Positions 35,572-45,951 are shown, numbered from the stretch's first letter. The stretch: 64,000 bases of DNA from Candidatus Caldisaccharidevorator malaysiensis (GCA_025057575.1 JANXBO010000004.1:1-64000), one strand, 5' to 3'. Program-made: numbers and translations. Notes: generated by a model from the letters alone, not told the origin.

Positions 35572-36981
35572 TTAGGAAGCCAACGCTTCAAAACGCACCT
35601 GCCGCAGTAACGGGTGTTGCCGCAGCCGCCTGATGGCAACATCCGCGATCTGCTTCACCCGCTGACGGGAAAGACCCAGTTGGACACCGATCTCTTCGTA
35701 AGTGTGCTGCTTACCGTCTTCTAAACCGAACCGCAAAGAGATGACGGACCGGTAGTTCTCCGGCAACTCCTGAAGAGCCCGGTGGATGCTTTCTTTCAAG
35801 GTTGCCTGAGCCATCTCTTCCTCGGGATTTCTAATGGAAGTATCCTCAATGGCGTCTAAGAGGGTGACCTTATCATCGGGATCCACGGGCTCGTCCAGAG
35901 ACGAGACCTGATGAGGATAACTCTGCAGTTCTTCCACCTGAGAGCGGGGCATCCTCAGGACCCTGGCTAACTCGTGAGCGGTTGGCTCTCTGCCATATTC
36001 CTGAGTGAGAATTTCCCTTGCTCGGCTCAATTTATGCAATTGTTCGCTGATGCGGGTCGGTAACTTGACTAATTGGCTCTGCGCCTGAATCGCCCGAATG
36101 ACGGCTTGACGAATCCAAAGAGTCGCACAGGTGGAAAATCGGGTTCCCTTCCTCCAGTCAAATCGGTCCACCGCCTGGATCAGACCGATGTTTCCCTCCT
36201 GGATCAGATCGTTCAAGGGAACACCGTAACCGCGGTATTTTCGGGCGATGGAGACGACCAACCTCAAATTAGACTCAATCATTATCTCCCGAGCCTGGTC
36301 CCCTTCTTTGAGGATGAGGCTTTCCTTGGGGTTCGGGTTCTCCAGGCAGCGCACTTGAGCCACCTCAGCGAGATAACCTGGTTTCCTCTCTGGGGACAGA
36401 CGCTTCCATTCCTCTGGCGTAATACCCATCTTTTCCGCCATCTGATCTAATTGCTCTTGGGGGACCTTTCTCAAGGCGTCCTTAACGATCAGCAGATACT
36501 CCTCAAAGGTCTCATTCTCTTTGCCTCTTCTTAGTCGGAGTCCAAAATGCTCCATACAGAACTTCCTCAGCAGCCGATTGCGGATTTGGGTCGCCTTCTC
36601 CATCGTCTTTGCCAAAATTTGCTCCTTATCGCGGGTCAAGAGCGGTCGGCGCCTCAGTTCGCGAGCCCAGGCAGCCATCGGGTCTTCTACCGCGGCGTGC
36701 ACCTCTTCGGCTGCCAATTCCTCGGCGCTCACCATTAGTTCTTCCGGCAGGGTAGGAGTGTCCTCTTCCTCAAACCACGGCTCTCCCCAATCGTCCGGTA
36801 ACTCGGACGAAATCTCGTCCGAAATGATCTCCGTCTCGGCTTCCAATACTTCCCCAATCGGCTCTTCAATGAGGAGGGGCGAGTCTTCAAAGGATGTGGT
36901 CAAAGGCTCTAAGGCATCCTGAAGTTTCACTGTCGGTCTGGACCGACTTTTTCTTCTTTTCTCCTTCGGCACTGCTGCCAT
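35572..36981 (-). CDS. rpoD: RpoD/SigA-type sigma factor
   Basis: Region 2 'ESNLRLVVSIARKYRGYGVPLNDLIQEGNIGLIQAVDRFDWRKGTRFST', region 4.2 'YEEIGVQLGLSRQRVKQI'. Confidence 0.9.
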   Translation of the reverse strand: MAAVPKEKRRKSRSRPTVKLQDALEPLTTSFEDSPLLIEEPIGEVLEAETEIISDEISSELPDDWGEPWFEEEDTPTLPEELMVSAEELAAEEVHAAVEDPMAAWARELRRRPLLTRDKEQILAKTMEKATQIRNRLLRKFCMEHFGLRLRRGKENETFEEYLLIVKDALRKVPQEQLDQMAEKMGITPEEWKRLSPERKPGYLAEVAQVRCLENPNPKESLILKEGDQAREIMIESNLRLVVSIARKYRGYGVPLNDLIQEGNIGLIQAVDRFDWRKGTRFSTCATLWIRQAVIRAIQAQSQLVKLPTRISEQLHKLSRAREILTQEYGREPTAHELARVLRMPRSQVEELQSYPHQVSSLDEPVDPDDKVTLLDAIEDTSIRNPEEEMAQATLKESIHRALQELPENYRSVISLRFGLEDGKQHTYEEIGVQLGLSRQRVKQIADVAIRRLRQHPLLRQVRFEALAS

Positions 36982-37080
36982 TCTTTGCCGTCACCTCTAA
37001 GACAGACGCTATCAGTCCCCAAAAGTTTTTAAGGGAAGCGACCACCCGGTGCGACCCAACTTTCCGTCATACTGCTAATT

Positions 37081-37109
37081 ATTATACGCAAAATCGGGAC
37101 CAAAATCAA
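37081..37109 (-). promoter_or_regulatory. Sigma70-type promoter upstream of the sigma factor gene
   Basis: Minus strand TTGATT - 17 bp - TATAAT, about 100 bp upstream of the 36981 start. Confidence 0.75.
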
Positions 37110-37135
37110 CCCCCAGAGCGACCCAGCCTTCCTCA

Positions 37136-38443
37136 TTATGCCACAAGCCCAGCGATCAGGTCCGTTTTTCGGGCTTCCGCTTGCTGAATATCAAAACAGG
37201 CGCGGGTCTCGTTCACCTCCTGCGGGCTCACCGGACGAGGGGAAAAAAGGATCCCCAGAGTCTCCCCTGCCGTTACTGGGTCACCCACCTTTTTGAGCAG
37301 GCGGATCCCCGCACCAGGGTGCCAGTCCGATCCCGTCCCCCTGCCCGCACCCAGCCTGCTTGCCAGAAGCCCCAACCGGCGGGTCGCTATGGACCCGACG
37401 ACTCCCGACGCCGTCGCTTGCACCTCCACCCGCTCGGGTGCCTGGGGCAGTAGGTCCATTTCCTCCAGCACTCGAGCATTGCCTCCCTGGGCTTCTATCA
37501 AGCGCTGAAACTTCTCCAACGCCGACCCGTTGGTTAAAAGTTCCTGTGCCTTCCTTCGGGCTTCCTCGTTTGGAATCGAAAGACCGAGCCGGATCATTTG
37601 GGCGGCTATCGCCAAGGAAACTTCCCGCACATCCGACGGTCCTTCTCCCTTCAAGACCTCAATCGCCTCGGCGACCTCAAGAGCGTTTCCCACCGCACGC
37701 CCTAACGGCTCGTCCATAGACGTCAACAGGGCGACGGCTTGTTTGCCGGCTTTTTGGGAGACAGCGACCAGAGAGCAGGCGAGCCGTCGGGCATCTTCTA
37801 AAGAATTCATAAAGGCACCGTCACCGAACTTCACATCAAAGACAAAGGCATCGGCTCCGCCCGCCAGTTTCTTGCTCAAAATGCTGCTAACAATCAGGGG
37901 CAAAGAGGCAACCGTTGCCGTCCGGTCTCTGAGAGAGTAGATCAACTTATCGGCGGGGGCTAAGTCCTTGGAAGCAACAGCAAAAGCACAGCCGATTTTT
38001 CTAACTTGGTCGATCAACTCATCTTCTGTCAATTCCACCCGAAAGCCGGGAATACTTTCCAATTTGTCGGCTGTCCCGCCCGTATGACCCAGAGCCCGAC
38101 CCGTCAATTTCGGAACGGGCACCCCAGCAGCGGCGGCAATTGGCACAGTGATCAAAGACACCTTATCCCCGACTCCCCCACTGCTGTGCTTGTCTACTTT
38201 GATCCCAGGGATAGAGGATAGGTCAAGGGTCTTTCCGCTGGCGACCATTGCCTCGGTCAGCCAAAGGGTCTCCTCCTCGCTCAGCCCTGTTAAGGTGACC
38301 GCCGTCAACCAGGTCGCCATCTGTTCAGGGAGGACCTTGCCATCAACAAAACCGTGAATCAGGGCACGGATCTCCTCTTGATCGTTTGTCTCACCCCTTA
38401 GTCTTTTCTCCAGTATCCGGTAAACTGGCATTCCTCTCATCAC
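37136..38443 (-). CDS. Thymidine / pyrimidine-nucleoside phosphorylase
   Basis: 'VDKHSSGGVGDKVSLI', 'KLTGRALGHTGGTADKLESIPGF', 'YSLRDRTATVASLPLI'. Confidence 0.93.
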   Translation of the reverse strand: MMRGMPVYRILEKRLRGETNDQEEIRALIHGFVDGKVLPEQMATWLTAVTLTGLSEEETLWLTEAMVASGKTLDLSSIPGIKVDKHSSGGVGDKVSLITVPIAAAAGVPVPKLTGRALGHTGGTADKLESIPGFRVELTEDELIDQVRKIGCAFAVASKDLAPADKLIYSLRDRTATVASLPLIVSSILSKKLAGGADAFVFDVKFGDGAFMNSLEDARRLACSLVAVSQKAGKQAVALLTSMDEPLGRAVGNALEVAEAIEVLKGEGPSDVREVSLAIAAQMIRLGLSIPNEEARRKAQELLTNGSALEKFQRLIEAQGGNARVLEEMDLLPQAPERVEVQATASGVVGSIATRRLGLLASRLGAGRGTGSDWHPGAGIRLLKKVGDPVTAGETLGILFSPRPVSPQEVNETRACFDIQQAEARKTDLIAGLVA

Positions 38444-41301
38444 TGAAGGGTGAGGGGGACGAGTCGGTAAGGCTCAAAAACAGAAAGCCAGCGATCTTGG
38501 TGATCCACTCGCAGATAAAAGGCGACGCCAATATTCTCGTCCCTCTTTAGTTCCAGCCCGATGGTGTCGGTTCTTTTGATGGAAATGATCAGCCGATACG
38601 GGTAGGCAGCACTGGCAGATGATGAGGTCCCATTGCTCTCAATCCGAACGGTGATGTGCTCCGCTGGGACCAGCGACTCATCGGGGAAGGGCCACCGAGT
38701 CGGATCGGAGCCGTTGTTGATCGTTGCTTTCCATTGAACCTTCCTTTGAGACCAGTCGGGATCCACCCGCACGTCCAGATTATCCGCCCCGACCCAATAG
38801 CCGTCCTGATTGGCATCTAACTGAAGATGGAAGTGACGGATCGGTTGGTCCCACTCACCGACAACGGTGAGCCATTCGCCGTTGTGAAACATCCGCAGGG
38901 ATCCTTTCAGGGGCTGAAGAGGGCGGGCGAGAGGTTCGGGTGCCGGAACAGGCGACAAATCCTCCTCAAAGGTCAGCCATTGATAGGTTGGCAGTGCATC
39001 GGAGCGGACAACCACCGGCGCAGCAGCAATCAAGGGGAGCGGATCGTGACCGTCCGGGATACCGTCTCCATCACTGTCCGGTCGTTGGGGATCGGGCATT
39101 ACATATTTCATTCGGAAGTTGTTGACCGACGGCAGAAGTTCCCGCACCCAGGAAGAGGCTAAGACTTCATCCCGATCCGAAAGACCATCTCCGTCCGAAT
39201 CAGGAGCATCGGGCGAACTACCGAACCGTCTTTCGTCCAACGGAACGGCAGGGCAGTCATCGGGGATCCCATCCTCATCTCTATCGTCTACAGAAACGAG
39301 GTCACCAAACTTGTTAACAAACCAAAGGTATTCCTTCCCCTCGTGCCAGTTTCTCAAGATCCAGGCGTTGCCGTCGTAATGTTCCCCAAAGTTGTCTGCA
39401 AAACCTTCGGGTGTGATACTGAAATGGTTGAAAGGATGTTCTGGGTATCCGCTCTCGGAAAACTGGCTGTCCAATTGATGGTGAAACTCGTGGACGAAGA
39501 GCCACGCAATATCACTCCCACCTAAAAAGTGAGAACTACCTGGTCTCATATCGGCTCCATAGGTTCCTCCGCCACTTCCCTGAAAATAATACACTTGCCG
39601 TTTCGGGTCCCATCGCCTCTCGCAAACAATTTCCATTGCGGCAGGGTATTGAGAAAGAGATCGTCCCCTCAATCGCAGAAGCGCTTCCAAATCCCTTCTC
39701 CAGTCAATTTGCCCTGGCTCCTTTTCTCCAACCCATATCCTTTTGTCTATCACAAACCAGTCTACGTCCAACCAGACCTTCATTTTTGAGTTACACCAGT
39801 AAAAAAGGCAGGCTCTTTCCACTTCATACCTGAGATAGTCCAAATACTCCCGTGATACGGGAGGGGGTGGGGGTGCGTCAGGGGTCAAACTGTCCCGATT
39901 CACAACGTCTGCGTATACGACGAGGGCAATTGGGATACGCAAGAAAGTCGTTTTGCCTTTGTCGGGCAGTGTGGCGAAGGAAAATTCAAAGGACCAAGGG
40001 TTGATCATCGGTTGGTCGGGATCGGCGATCTTTATAATACCCGTTAGCGGAATCCGCAAGCGATAGAGGGTGCCGGGTTTGAGACCGCTCAACCAAATGC
40101 GGTGATGGGTTCTTTTACCGGGTAAGTCCTTTCGGATCCAGTTTTTTTCCCGACTTTCACTCGTTGCCAAATCAGGGAAAGGACCCGCTTCTCGGACTTC
40201 CACGACGGTGGGCTGAGGGCTGACGGTTCTCCACGACACCAACGCTCCCGTTTGTTCCGGTGTTATATCCGGTCGTGTTGGTGGAGGGGTCTTTTTTACC
40301 CATATTTCCTTACCCCTGCAAAAAGCCAGTAGTCGTCCTTTATCGGTTGAAACTAAGGAAAAGTCCCTTAAGGGAAACACGGGTGTTCCATACCTTCCGA
40401 AGGAAAACACATCAGGAACTTTCTCAGCGGCGAAAATAGAGTGAAGGGAAGGTCGTCCCGAAGGCAGCCGGTGACCAGAATGGACCGCACTTAATGTTCG
40501 CCCGTCGCCTGCTAAAAATCCCCCATCCGAATGCCAGACGGGATCTTTGAGACGATTCAATGGCAAAGATTTGATCTCTCCTGTGTGGGAACTCAACACA
40601 TAGAGATGACCATCACAAATCTCCACCGATCGGCTGGTCCAGAAACCCGTCAGTGTATAGGGTTCGTGTGGGACAGCAGTCTTTTTCTCATCATCCCACT
40701 TCCAAATGGACACCCGTGCGTTCAAGTTTTCGGCAATGAAAATAAGACCATCTTCCGACACCGCAATGTCCGTCGGATTGTTCAGTTGGCCGACTTCAAT
40801 TCCCTCTTCTCCAAAACTACTCAGAAGGTCTGCCCGCAATCCCGCCTGGTCAACAAGACGAAACACCAAAATCCGATCCCCCAACTCGTCAATGACGAAC
40901 AGCAAGTCCCGCCATACTGCGGCAGCACCTACCTGACGGAACAGGGATGCGCCGCCAACTCTGCCGACCGTTCCGTAATGCCGAAATCGCTTACCGTCCC
41001 ATCGGAAAAAGTTCACCGTTCCGTTGCTCCCGTCGGTGACGATGAGGCGATCATCGGTTGACCAAAACGAGTGGGTCGGTATCCAAACGCGAAGATTGAG
41101 GTCCTTCGCCGTAAGGACCTGGCGAATTCTCGGGATACCATCCTTTCCGAACTCAAAAATGTGTACTTTAAGTCTAAAATTCTCACAAGCGGCAAGCCAT
41201 CTTCCTTTAGGACTGAGGGAAACGGATAGAATTTCATCAAAAGGCTCAGCTGCCACAACGGTCGGCAGAAGGAAAAGAATCAAAAGACCCATCTTTTTCA
41301 C
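38440..41301 (-). CDS. Large secreted mosaic protein: beta-propeller, FN3-like segment, HEXXH zincin-like domain, thrombospondin-3-type Ca2+ repeats, C-terminal CBM9-like domain
   Basis: Signal peptide; 'SLSPKGRWLAACENFRLKVHIFEF'; 'FVHEFHHQLDS'; 'DSDGDGLSDRDEV' and 'DSDGDGIPDGHDP'; 'QLDANQDGYWVGADNLDVRVDP'. Confidence 0.7.
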   Translation of the reverse strand: MKKMGLLILFLLPTVVAAEPFDEILSVSLSPKGRWLAACENFRLKVHIFEFGKDGIPRIRQVLTAKDLNLRVWIPTHSFWSTDDRLIVTDGSNGTVNFFRWDGKRFRHYGTVGRVGGASLFRQVGAAAVWRDLLFVIDELGDRILVFRLVDQAGLRADLLSSFGEEGIEVGQLNNPTDIAVSEDGLIFIAENLNARVSIWKWDDEKKTAVPHEPYTLTGFWTSRSVEICDGHLYVLSSHTGEIKSLPLNRLKDPVWHSDGGFLAGDGRTLSAVHSGHRLPSGRPSLHSIFAAEKVPDVFSFGRYGTPVFPLRDFSLVSTDKGRLLAFCRGKEIWVKKTPPPTRPDITPEQTGALVSWRTVSPQPTVVEVREAGPFPDLATSESREKNWIRKDLPGKRTHHRIWLSGLKPGTLYRLRIPLTGIIKIADPDQPMINPWSFEFSFATLPDKGKTTFLRIPIALVVYADVVNRDSLTPDAPPPPPVSREYLDYLRYEVERACLFYWCNSKMKVWLDVDWFVIDKRIWVGEKEPGQIDWRRDLEALLRLRGRSLSQYPAAMEIVCERRWDPKRQVYYFQGSGGGTYGADMRPGSSHFLGGSDIAWLFVHEFHHQLDSQFSESGYPEHPFNHFSITPEGFADNFGEHYDGNAWILRNWHEGKEYLWFVNKFGDLVSVDDRDEDGIPDDCPAVPLDERRFGSSPDAPDSDGDGLSDRDEVLASSWVRELLPSVNNFRMKYVMPDPQRPDSDGDGIPDGHDPLPLIAAAPVVVRSDALPTYQWLTFEEDLSPVPAPEPLARPLQPLKGSLRMFHNGEWLTVVGEWDQPIRHFHLQLDANQDGYWVGADNLDVRVDPDWSQRKVQWKATINNGSDPTRWPFPDESLVPAEHITVRIESNGTSSSASAAYPYRLIISIKRTDTIGLELKRDENIGVAFYLRVDHQDRWLSVFEPYRLVPLTLQ

Positions 41302-41530
41302 CCTTGTGCACCCCCTTTTACCTTTGCCATTGTAGATTATAGCAGGTTTCTTTGCGCCACGGTAACTGTCACGCTACGAATCCATAAAAGAGTTCCTCGC
41401 CCGCAAGGTCCCTTAATTGTGTTGCTTTGCACAGGACGGTTAGGTGCCGACAACAATGGAAACTTCAAGATAATTGGATAGTCGGTTCGGGGTGTGTGAC
41501 TTAATGCTGATCTTGACATCCGGCGATCGT

Positions 41531-43156
41531 TTATCCCTTCAAAGTGCGGGCAAAGAGTTCTCCCAGTCTTTTAAGGGCGGGCGAGATGTCGGATGGGGAC
41601 AAACGGACATCCAAAACAGTGAATACGTCGCTATCTCGTGCCTGGTGCAGGGCTTTCCTTAACTGAAGTCCAGTCTCAACAACAACTCCCTTGCCGCCTA
41701 AGGCTCGAGCGATTTCCGAGAAGTTTAGCGTTGGAAGGTTGACAAAGGAAGCATTCTCGTGCCCCATCGCTCTCAGTGATGCGTAGCAAGAGTTGTTCAG
41801 CACAATGATGATCGGGTTCAGACCCAATTTCTTTGCGGTCACCAGTTCCATCCCCGTCATCAAAAACCCTCCGTCGCCTACCAAAGCGATGGCTCTTCGG
41901 AAAGGATCTGCCAGGCTGGCACCAATCACACCCGGAATGGCAAAACCCATACTGGCATAGTAGGCGGGACAAAGAAAAGAGGTGCCCTCGTGGGTCTGAA
42001 TATCATCACAGGCGAAAAGAGCGTCGCCCACATCGTTGACTAATAGGGTGTCGTCATTTATGAAGGCGTTAAGTTCATAAAGAAGTCCCTTCATTGTGAT
42101 GGGACCGGGTGACGGCTCCACTCGAGGTCTCATCGTCGGGATAGGTTCAGTATGATGGGGTTTTAACTCTTGGGAGCGGGTCAGTTCTTCCACGAACTCC
42201 CGGAAATCCACATTGGGGTATTCGTGGTATCCAATGGCGATCTTCTCGGAAGTTGCCAAGATGGTCTTTTCGGCGTTTAAATGCGCGGTGAACATTCCCA
42301 AATTAATGTCCGTAAGAAAGGCACCCAGCATCAGTAAGCAGTCGGAACCCTCAACTAATTCCCGAACGGTCGGATCGCCTGCTTCGCCGTTATAGATGCC
42401 GATGTAGAGAGGATGGTGTTCCGGAAAGGCAGATTTTCCCAACATAGTGGAGCAGACAGGTATCTGGAGTTTCTCCGCCAGTTCCACGACGGTTTCTTGG
42501 AGATTGAACCGGTGCACTTCTACATCAACCAAAAGGACAGGGCACTGGGCCTTGTTGAGAGCCTGAATGGTTTCCGAAAGGGCTTCCAACAAAGCACCCC
42601 TGCTGACTTTTTTAACAGGAGGGCGTTCATAGGGTAACTCGTCTATATTGGCATCCACCATATCTCGGGGCACTTCAATGTAAACAGGTCTTTTGAAAGT
42701 CAAAGCAGTCTCTATAGCCCTATGGATCTCTGCATCAGCCGTCAGGGGATTGTCCAGTATAGTGGCATAAGCAGTGACTTCTTGATACACCCGCCATTGA
42801 GTCTCAAAGGTCTTCACTTTGTGGTGAAGAAGGTCCCTCTCCCGTCGTTCCCGTATCCCCGGAGCGCCACTGACGACGACGAGTGGTGATTTCTCTGCAT
42901 AAGCCTGCGCCACGCTGTTGACCATATTTAAGGCGCCGACCCCGTAAGTGACGACAGCGACCCCCAGTCCCCGAACCCGTGAATAAGCGTCAGCGGCAAA
43001 CCCTGCCGACGGTTCGTGGGTCATCACCACGATCTCTAATGGACTTTCCTCAAGGGCATCGTAGAGGCTGAGGGCAAAATCGCCGGGAATCCCAAAAGCG
43101 TGGCGGACCCCGTGCGCATACAGCGTCTCAAACAAGTGGAGCGCCAACTTAGGCAC
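41531..43156 (-). CDS. Thiamine-diphosphate-dependent 2-oxo acid decarboxylase-like enzyme (pyruvate/indolepyruvate decarboxylase family)
   Basis: 'VRHAFGIPGDFALSLYDAL', 'THEPSAGFAADAYSR', ThDP motif 'LVGDGGFLMTGMELVTAKKLGLNPIIIVLNN'. Confidence 0.85.
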   Translation of the reverse strand: MPKLALHLFETLYAHGVRHAFGIPGDFALSLYDALEESPLEIVVMTHEPSAGFAADAYSRVRGLGVAVVTYGVGALNMVNSVAQAYAEKSPLVVVSGAPGIRERRERDLLHHKVKTFETQWRVYQEVTAYATILDNPLTADAEIHRAIETALTFKRPVYIEVPRDMVDANIDELPYERPPVKKVSRGALLEALSETIQALNKAQCPVLLVDVEVHRFNLQETVVELAEKLQIPVCSTMLGKSAFPEHHPLYIGIYNGEAGDPTVRELVEGSDCLLMLGAFLTDINLGMFTAHLNAEKTILATSEKIAIGYHEYPNVDFREFVEELTRSQELKPHHTEPIPTMRPRVEPSPGPITMKGLLYELNAFINDDTLLVNDVGDALFACDDIQTHEGTSFLCPAYYASMGFAIPGVIGASLADPFRRAIALVGDGGFLMTGMELVTAKKLGLNPIIIVLNNSCYASLRAMGHENASFVNLPTLNFSEIARALGGKGVVVETGLQLRKALHQARDSDVFTVLDVRLSPSDISPALKRLGELFARTLKG

Positions 43157-43370
43157 TGCCGTTACCTCCCGTTTGACTTAGCAGTTTCTGCCCCAATCCT
43201 ATTTTGCCACGACTTAAATGGGGTTCGTCTCGTGCCGCTCAGCCTTGAATCAAGAGTCGCACAAACCCTTACCAAACGCACTGTGATGAGCAATTTGTGG
43301 TGTGTGTGCGCAAAAATCAAAGCCTCTGCGCATAAAGGTCATTGTTGGTAAAGGGTTGAGAACCGTTGGT

Positions 43371-45947
43371 CTACTCTATCGGAGCCAGGGGGGTCACACG
43401 AAATTGGGAAATGGCGACCCGGGTGTGTCCTTGAGAACCGGACCAACGCCGAGCCGATAAAACCACCATTCCAGAAGGAATCGGGGGACCTCCTGCTAAG
43501 TTCTCATCCTTGATCCGGAAAATTTCCGTTCCGTCCAGCGTTGCGTGCAGTTCAGGACCCTTTAACCGAATCAGAAGCCGATGCTCCTCTTGGTCAGCGA
43601 CCCAACTGGTGTCCACTAACGGATTGTCATCATTAGTGCTGACTCCATTGGAGATTTTGTGCAACTGGACCCGTTTCATCTTCGGTCCATAAAGGTTCAA
43701 GGAGTAGGAGTTGGACGGGTCCTGATGGCGAAAGGCAACCCAAAAACCATCTCTCCAATCCGAGCCATACTCCAAAACACGAAACCGAATTTCTACTTCA
43801 TAGTCGGACCAATCCCCAAATCCGGTCTGAATACCCGAAGCGATCCATCCGTCGGTTCCGCTGTCTTCGCCGATAAGTTGACCGGAGCGAACCTGCCATT
43901 TGCCCTCTGTCACTTTCCAGGTGGGGTAGGGCTCTGCGCCTTCCTGATAGGAACGGAAATCCTCATTGTATGGGTTGCCGGCAAAGAGGACGCGGGCAAA
44001 TCGTTCGGGTTCGTGAAACCAGCGCTGACATCGGGACCAGGCTAAAAGGAGGGGATCATTTTCAGAACCTTTCGGACGGTCAATCCGGTAAAGGTTCAAT
44101 CGCCATTCGTTACCGGTTCTGGGTGTTTCTATCCCCAAACTCTTGAAGGGAATTGCCATCTCTACTGTCCAGCCATCGTCTTTATCGTCCCGCTTGTTGA
44201 CGGTGCCCCTAACGTGAACAGCCGACAAAAACCCCTCACAGTTCCACAAGGCGTTCTTTTTGGCATCCTTCACACCCTCTACGGGATCGGGAATGATCAG
44301 GTCAATTTGAGTGTTAAGGGGATTGATCTGAAACTCAAAGTAATTCAACCCATCACCGTCTGGATCAATGAAGGCTTCTACCACTTCTTCTTCCCATAAA
44401 AAGTCATCCCGTTGTGTTTTTGTCGCCCATATATCGTCATCTTCGCACTCAAAGGCGATGTATAGGTAAGACGAGTCCCAAGTCAGTCGTGCAATTGTCC
44501 TGGGGTAGGGACGCCCTCTAATGTCCGATAAAAGTAAAGCAGGCGTCTGTTTCCATATGGACTCGTTGAGAACGCCGTCAACGGCAACTGGTTCGGTGGT
44601 TCTCAGAATTAAACTTTTTTTCAGGGGTGGTTTCTCCGACACTTGTTTGGCGGCGAAGTGCAAAATGGAGCGGGCTAAAAGGGGAAGAAGATTATCACTC
44701 CACAAGCGGTGCCAAACATACAAAAAACGACCGGGCGCCAAGGGACCTTTGTGATATTGAAGAAAGGCAATCGCGTCACCGTATGATTTGCCTTGGTCGT
44801 CCTTCAACGTCCAGACGGGTAAGTAAGTAAAATCCACCGGTTCGCCGCTGGGGGGATAAACAGGTCTCCATCTCAAGTCGCCGGAACGAGGAAAGGGGAA
44901 CCGGTCGGGGAGTTCAAAGGCTGGGTCCGGCTGGGCGGTTTTTTCAAAGACTAAATTGACGCCCTCTGGCGGTCCTTCCCATCCCCCACTGACGGGCAAC
45001 CCGACCTCCAGAGCGTTGCCCACCACCCTTCCTTTCTCGTCATAGTAAAAAGGGAAAGGTTGGGTTGGTAAGACGATGAGAAAGCCACCATCCCGCAGAT
45101 AGTTCCTTAAAGCCTTGATGGCATCCCTCTCCCTTTTGATACTGTAAAAAAACTGCTCTCCTGTCAGATAAAGGGCAATCGGAAAGCGGGAGGCATTGAA
45201 AAAGTCTTCATCAATCAGTTGCTGGGGTGTCAAGAGAGTCCAGTTTGTGGTAAGACCTGTTTTTACCAAATAACTGACGAGAGGATGGCTGAGAGGGCTT
45301 GACGGTGGCACGGCAGGAAGAATGGCAACTTGCCCCATATCTTTTAAGAGAGTCGCAAGGGACTCAAGTTTCTCCATTTCCCTCTGCTCCTCCTTCCACC
45401 GCTGTTGTTGTGCTTTCAAGCGGTTGATCAGCGAGTCCAAGGAAGCAGGAGATGAAGAGGTGACGGTTAGTGCGAACAGGTCTGCACCTTTGATAAAAAC
45501 AGTGGAGACCTTTTGGGGCTTTTCCTTTCTGTGAACCGTTACATAAAAGAGGTCTAAACGCCATCGGTAAAGAGGCGGATGGGCTCTAATGGCAGGAAAA
45601 AGGTCTGTTAAGGGGCGTTCCATCTGGGTCCCGTCAGCAAAGTTAATAACAGCGATAGGAAGTTTTTCTCGGGCAGCAACCAATCCGAAAAGGTAAGTTG
45701 CTGGCTCGTTGATCGGAATCTCTCTGTTGCGCACGAAACCCCTGCCCCTATTCAGCCTTGGATCTATGAGGTAAAAAGGAACACCATAGAGCCACTTTTC
45801 GCCAAATGGAAGACCGGCAAAGGAGTGGGGATCATTCCAGTCAAGAACAGGTCCCACGACGCAGTAGGGGGCGAGGGGGACAATTTTGAAAGGCGTTCCG
45901 GGAATCGTCCCCAGTAAGGAGGTCAGCAGAAAAGTCGGCAAGAACAA
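43371..45947 (-). CDS. Secreted protein with CBM9-like domain and C-terminal concanavalin-like (DUF1080-like) domain
   Basis: Signal peptide; 'VAVDGVLNESIWKQTPALLLSD...RLTWDSSYLYIAFECEDDDIWA'; 'NSYSLNLYGPKMKRVQLHKI...RLLIRLKGPELHATLDG'. Confidence 0.7.
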   Translation of the reverse strand: MFLPTFLLTSLLGTIPGTPFKIVPLAPYCVVGPVLDWNDPHSFAGLPFGEKWLYGVPFYLIDPRLNRGRGFVRNREIPINEPATYLFGLVAAREKLPIAVINFADGTQMERPLTDLFPAIRAHPPLYRWRLDLFYVTVHRKEKPQKVSTVFIKGADLFALTVTSSSPASLDSLINRLKAQQQRWKEEQREMEKLESLATLLKDMGQVAILPAVPPSSPLSHPLVSYLVKTGLTTNWTLLTPQQLIDEDFFNASRFPIALYLTGEQFFYSIKRERDAIKALRNYLRDGGFLIVLPTQPFPFYYDEKGRVVGNALEVGLPVSGGWEGPPEGVNLVFEKTAQPDPAFELPDRFPFPRSGDLRWRPVYPPSGEPVDFTYLPVWTLKDDQGKSYGDAIAFLQYHKGPLAPGRFLYVWHRLWSDNLLPLLARSILHFAAKQVSEKPPLKKSLILRTTEPVAVDGVLNESIWKQTPALLLSDIRGRPYPRTIARLTWDSSYLYIAFECEDDDIWATKTQRDDFLWEEEVVEAFIDPDGDGLNYFEFQINPLNTQIDLIIPDPVEGVKDAKKNALWNCEGFLSAVHVRGTVNKRDDKDDGWTVEMAIPFKSLGIETPRTGNEWRLNLYRIDRPKGSENDPLLLAWSRCQRWFHEPERFARVLFAGNPYNEDFRSYQEGAEPYPTWKVTEGKWQVRSGQLIGEDSGTDGWIASGIQTGFGDWSDYEVEIRFRVLEYGSDWRDGFWVAFRHQDPSNSYSLNLYGPKMKRVQLHKISNGVSTNDDNPLVDTSWVADQEEHRLLIRLKGPELHATLDGTEIFRIKDENLAGGPPIPSGMVVLSARRWSGSQGHTRVAISQFRVTPLAPIE

Positions 45948-45951
45948 GGAT

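Noticed and set aside
41336-41365. TATAAT with TTACCG 18 bp upstream on the minus strand, before the zincin mosaic gene
   Set aside because: The -10 is perfect but the -35 matches only three of six positions; not reported as a promoter feature.
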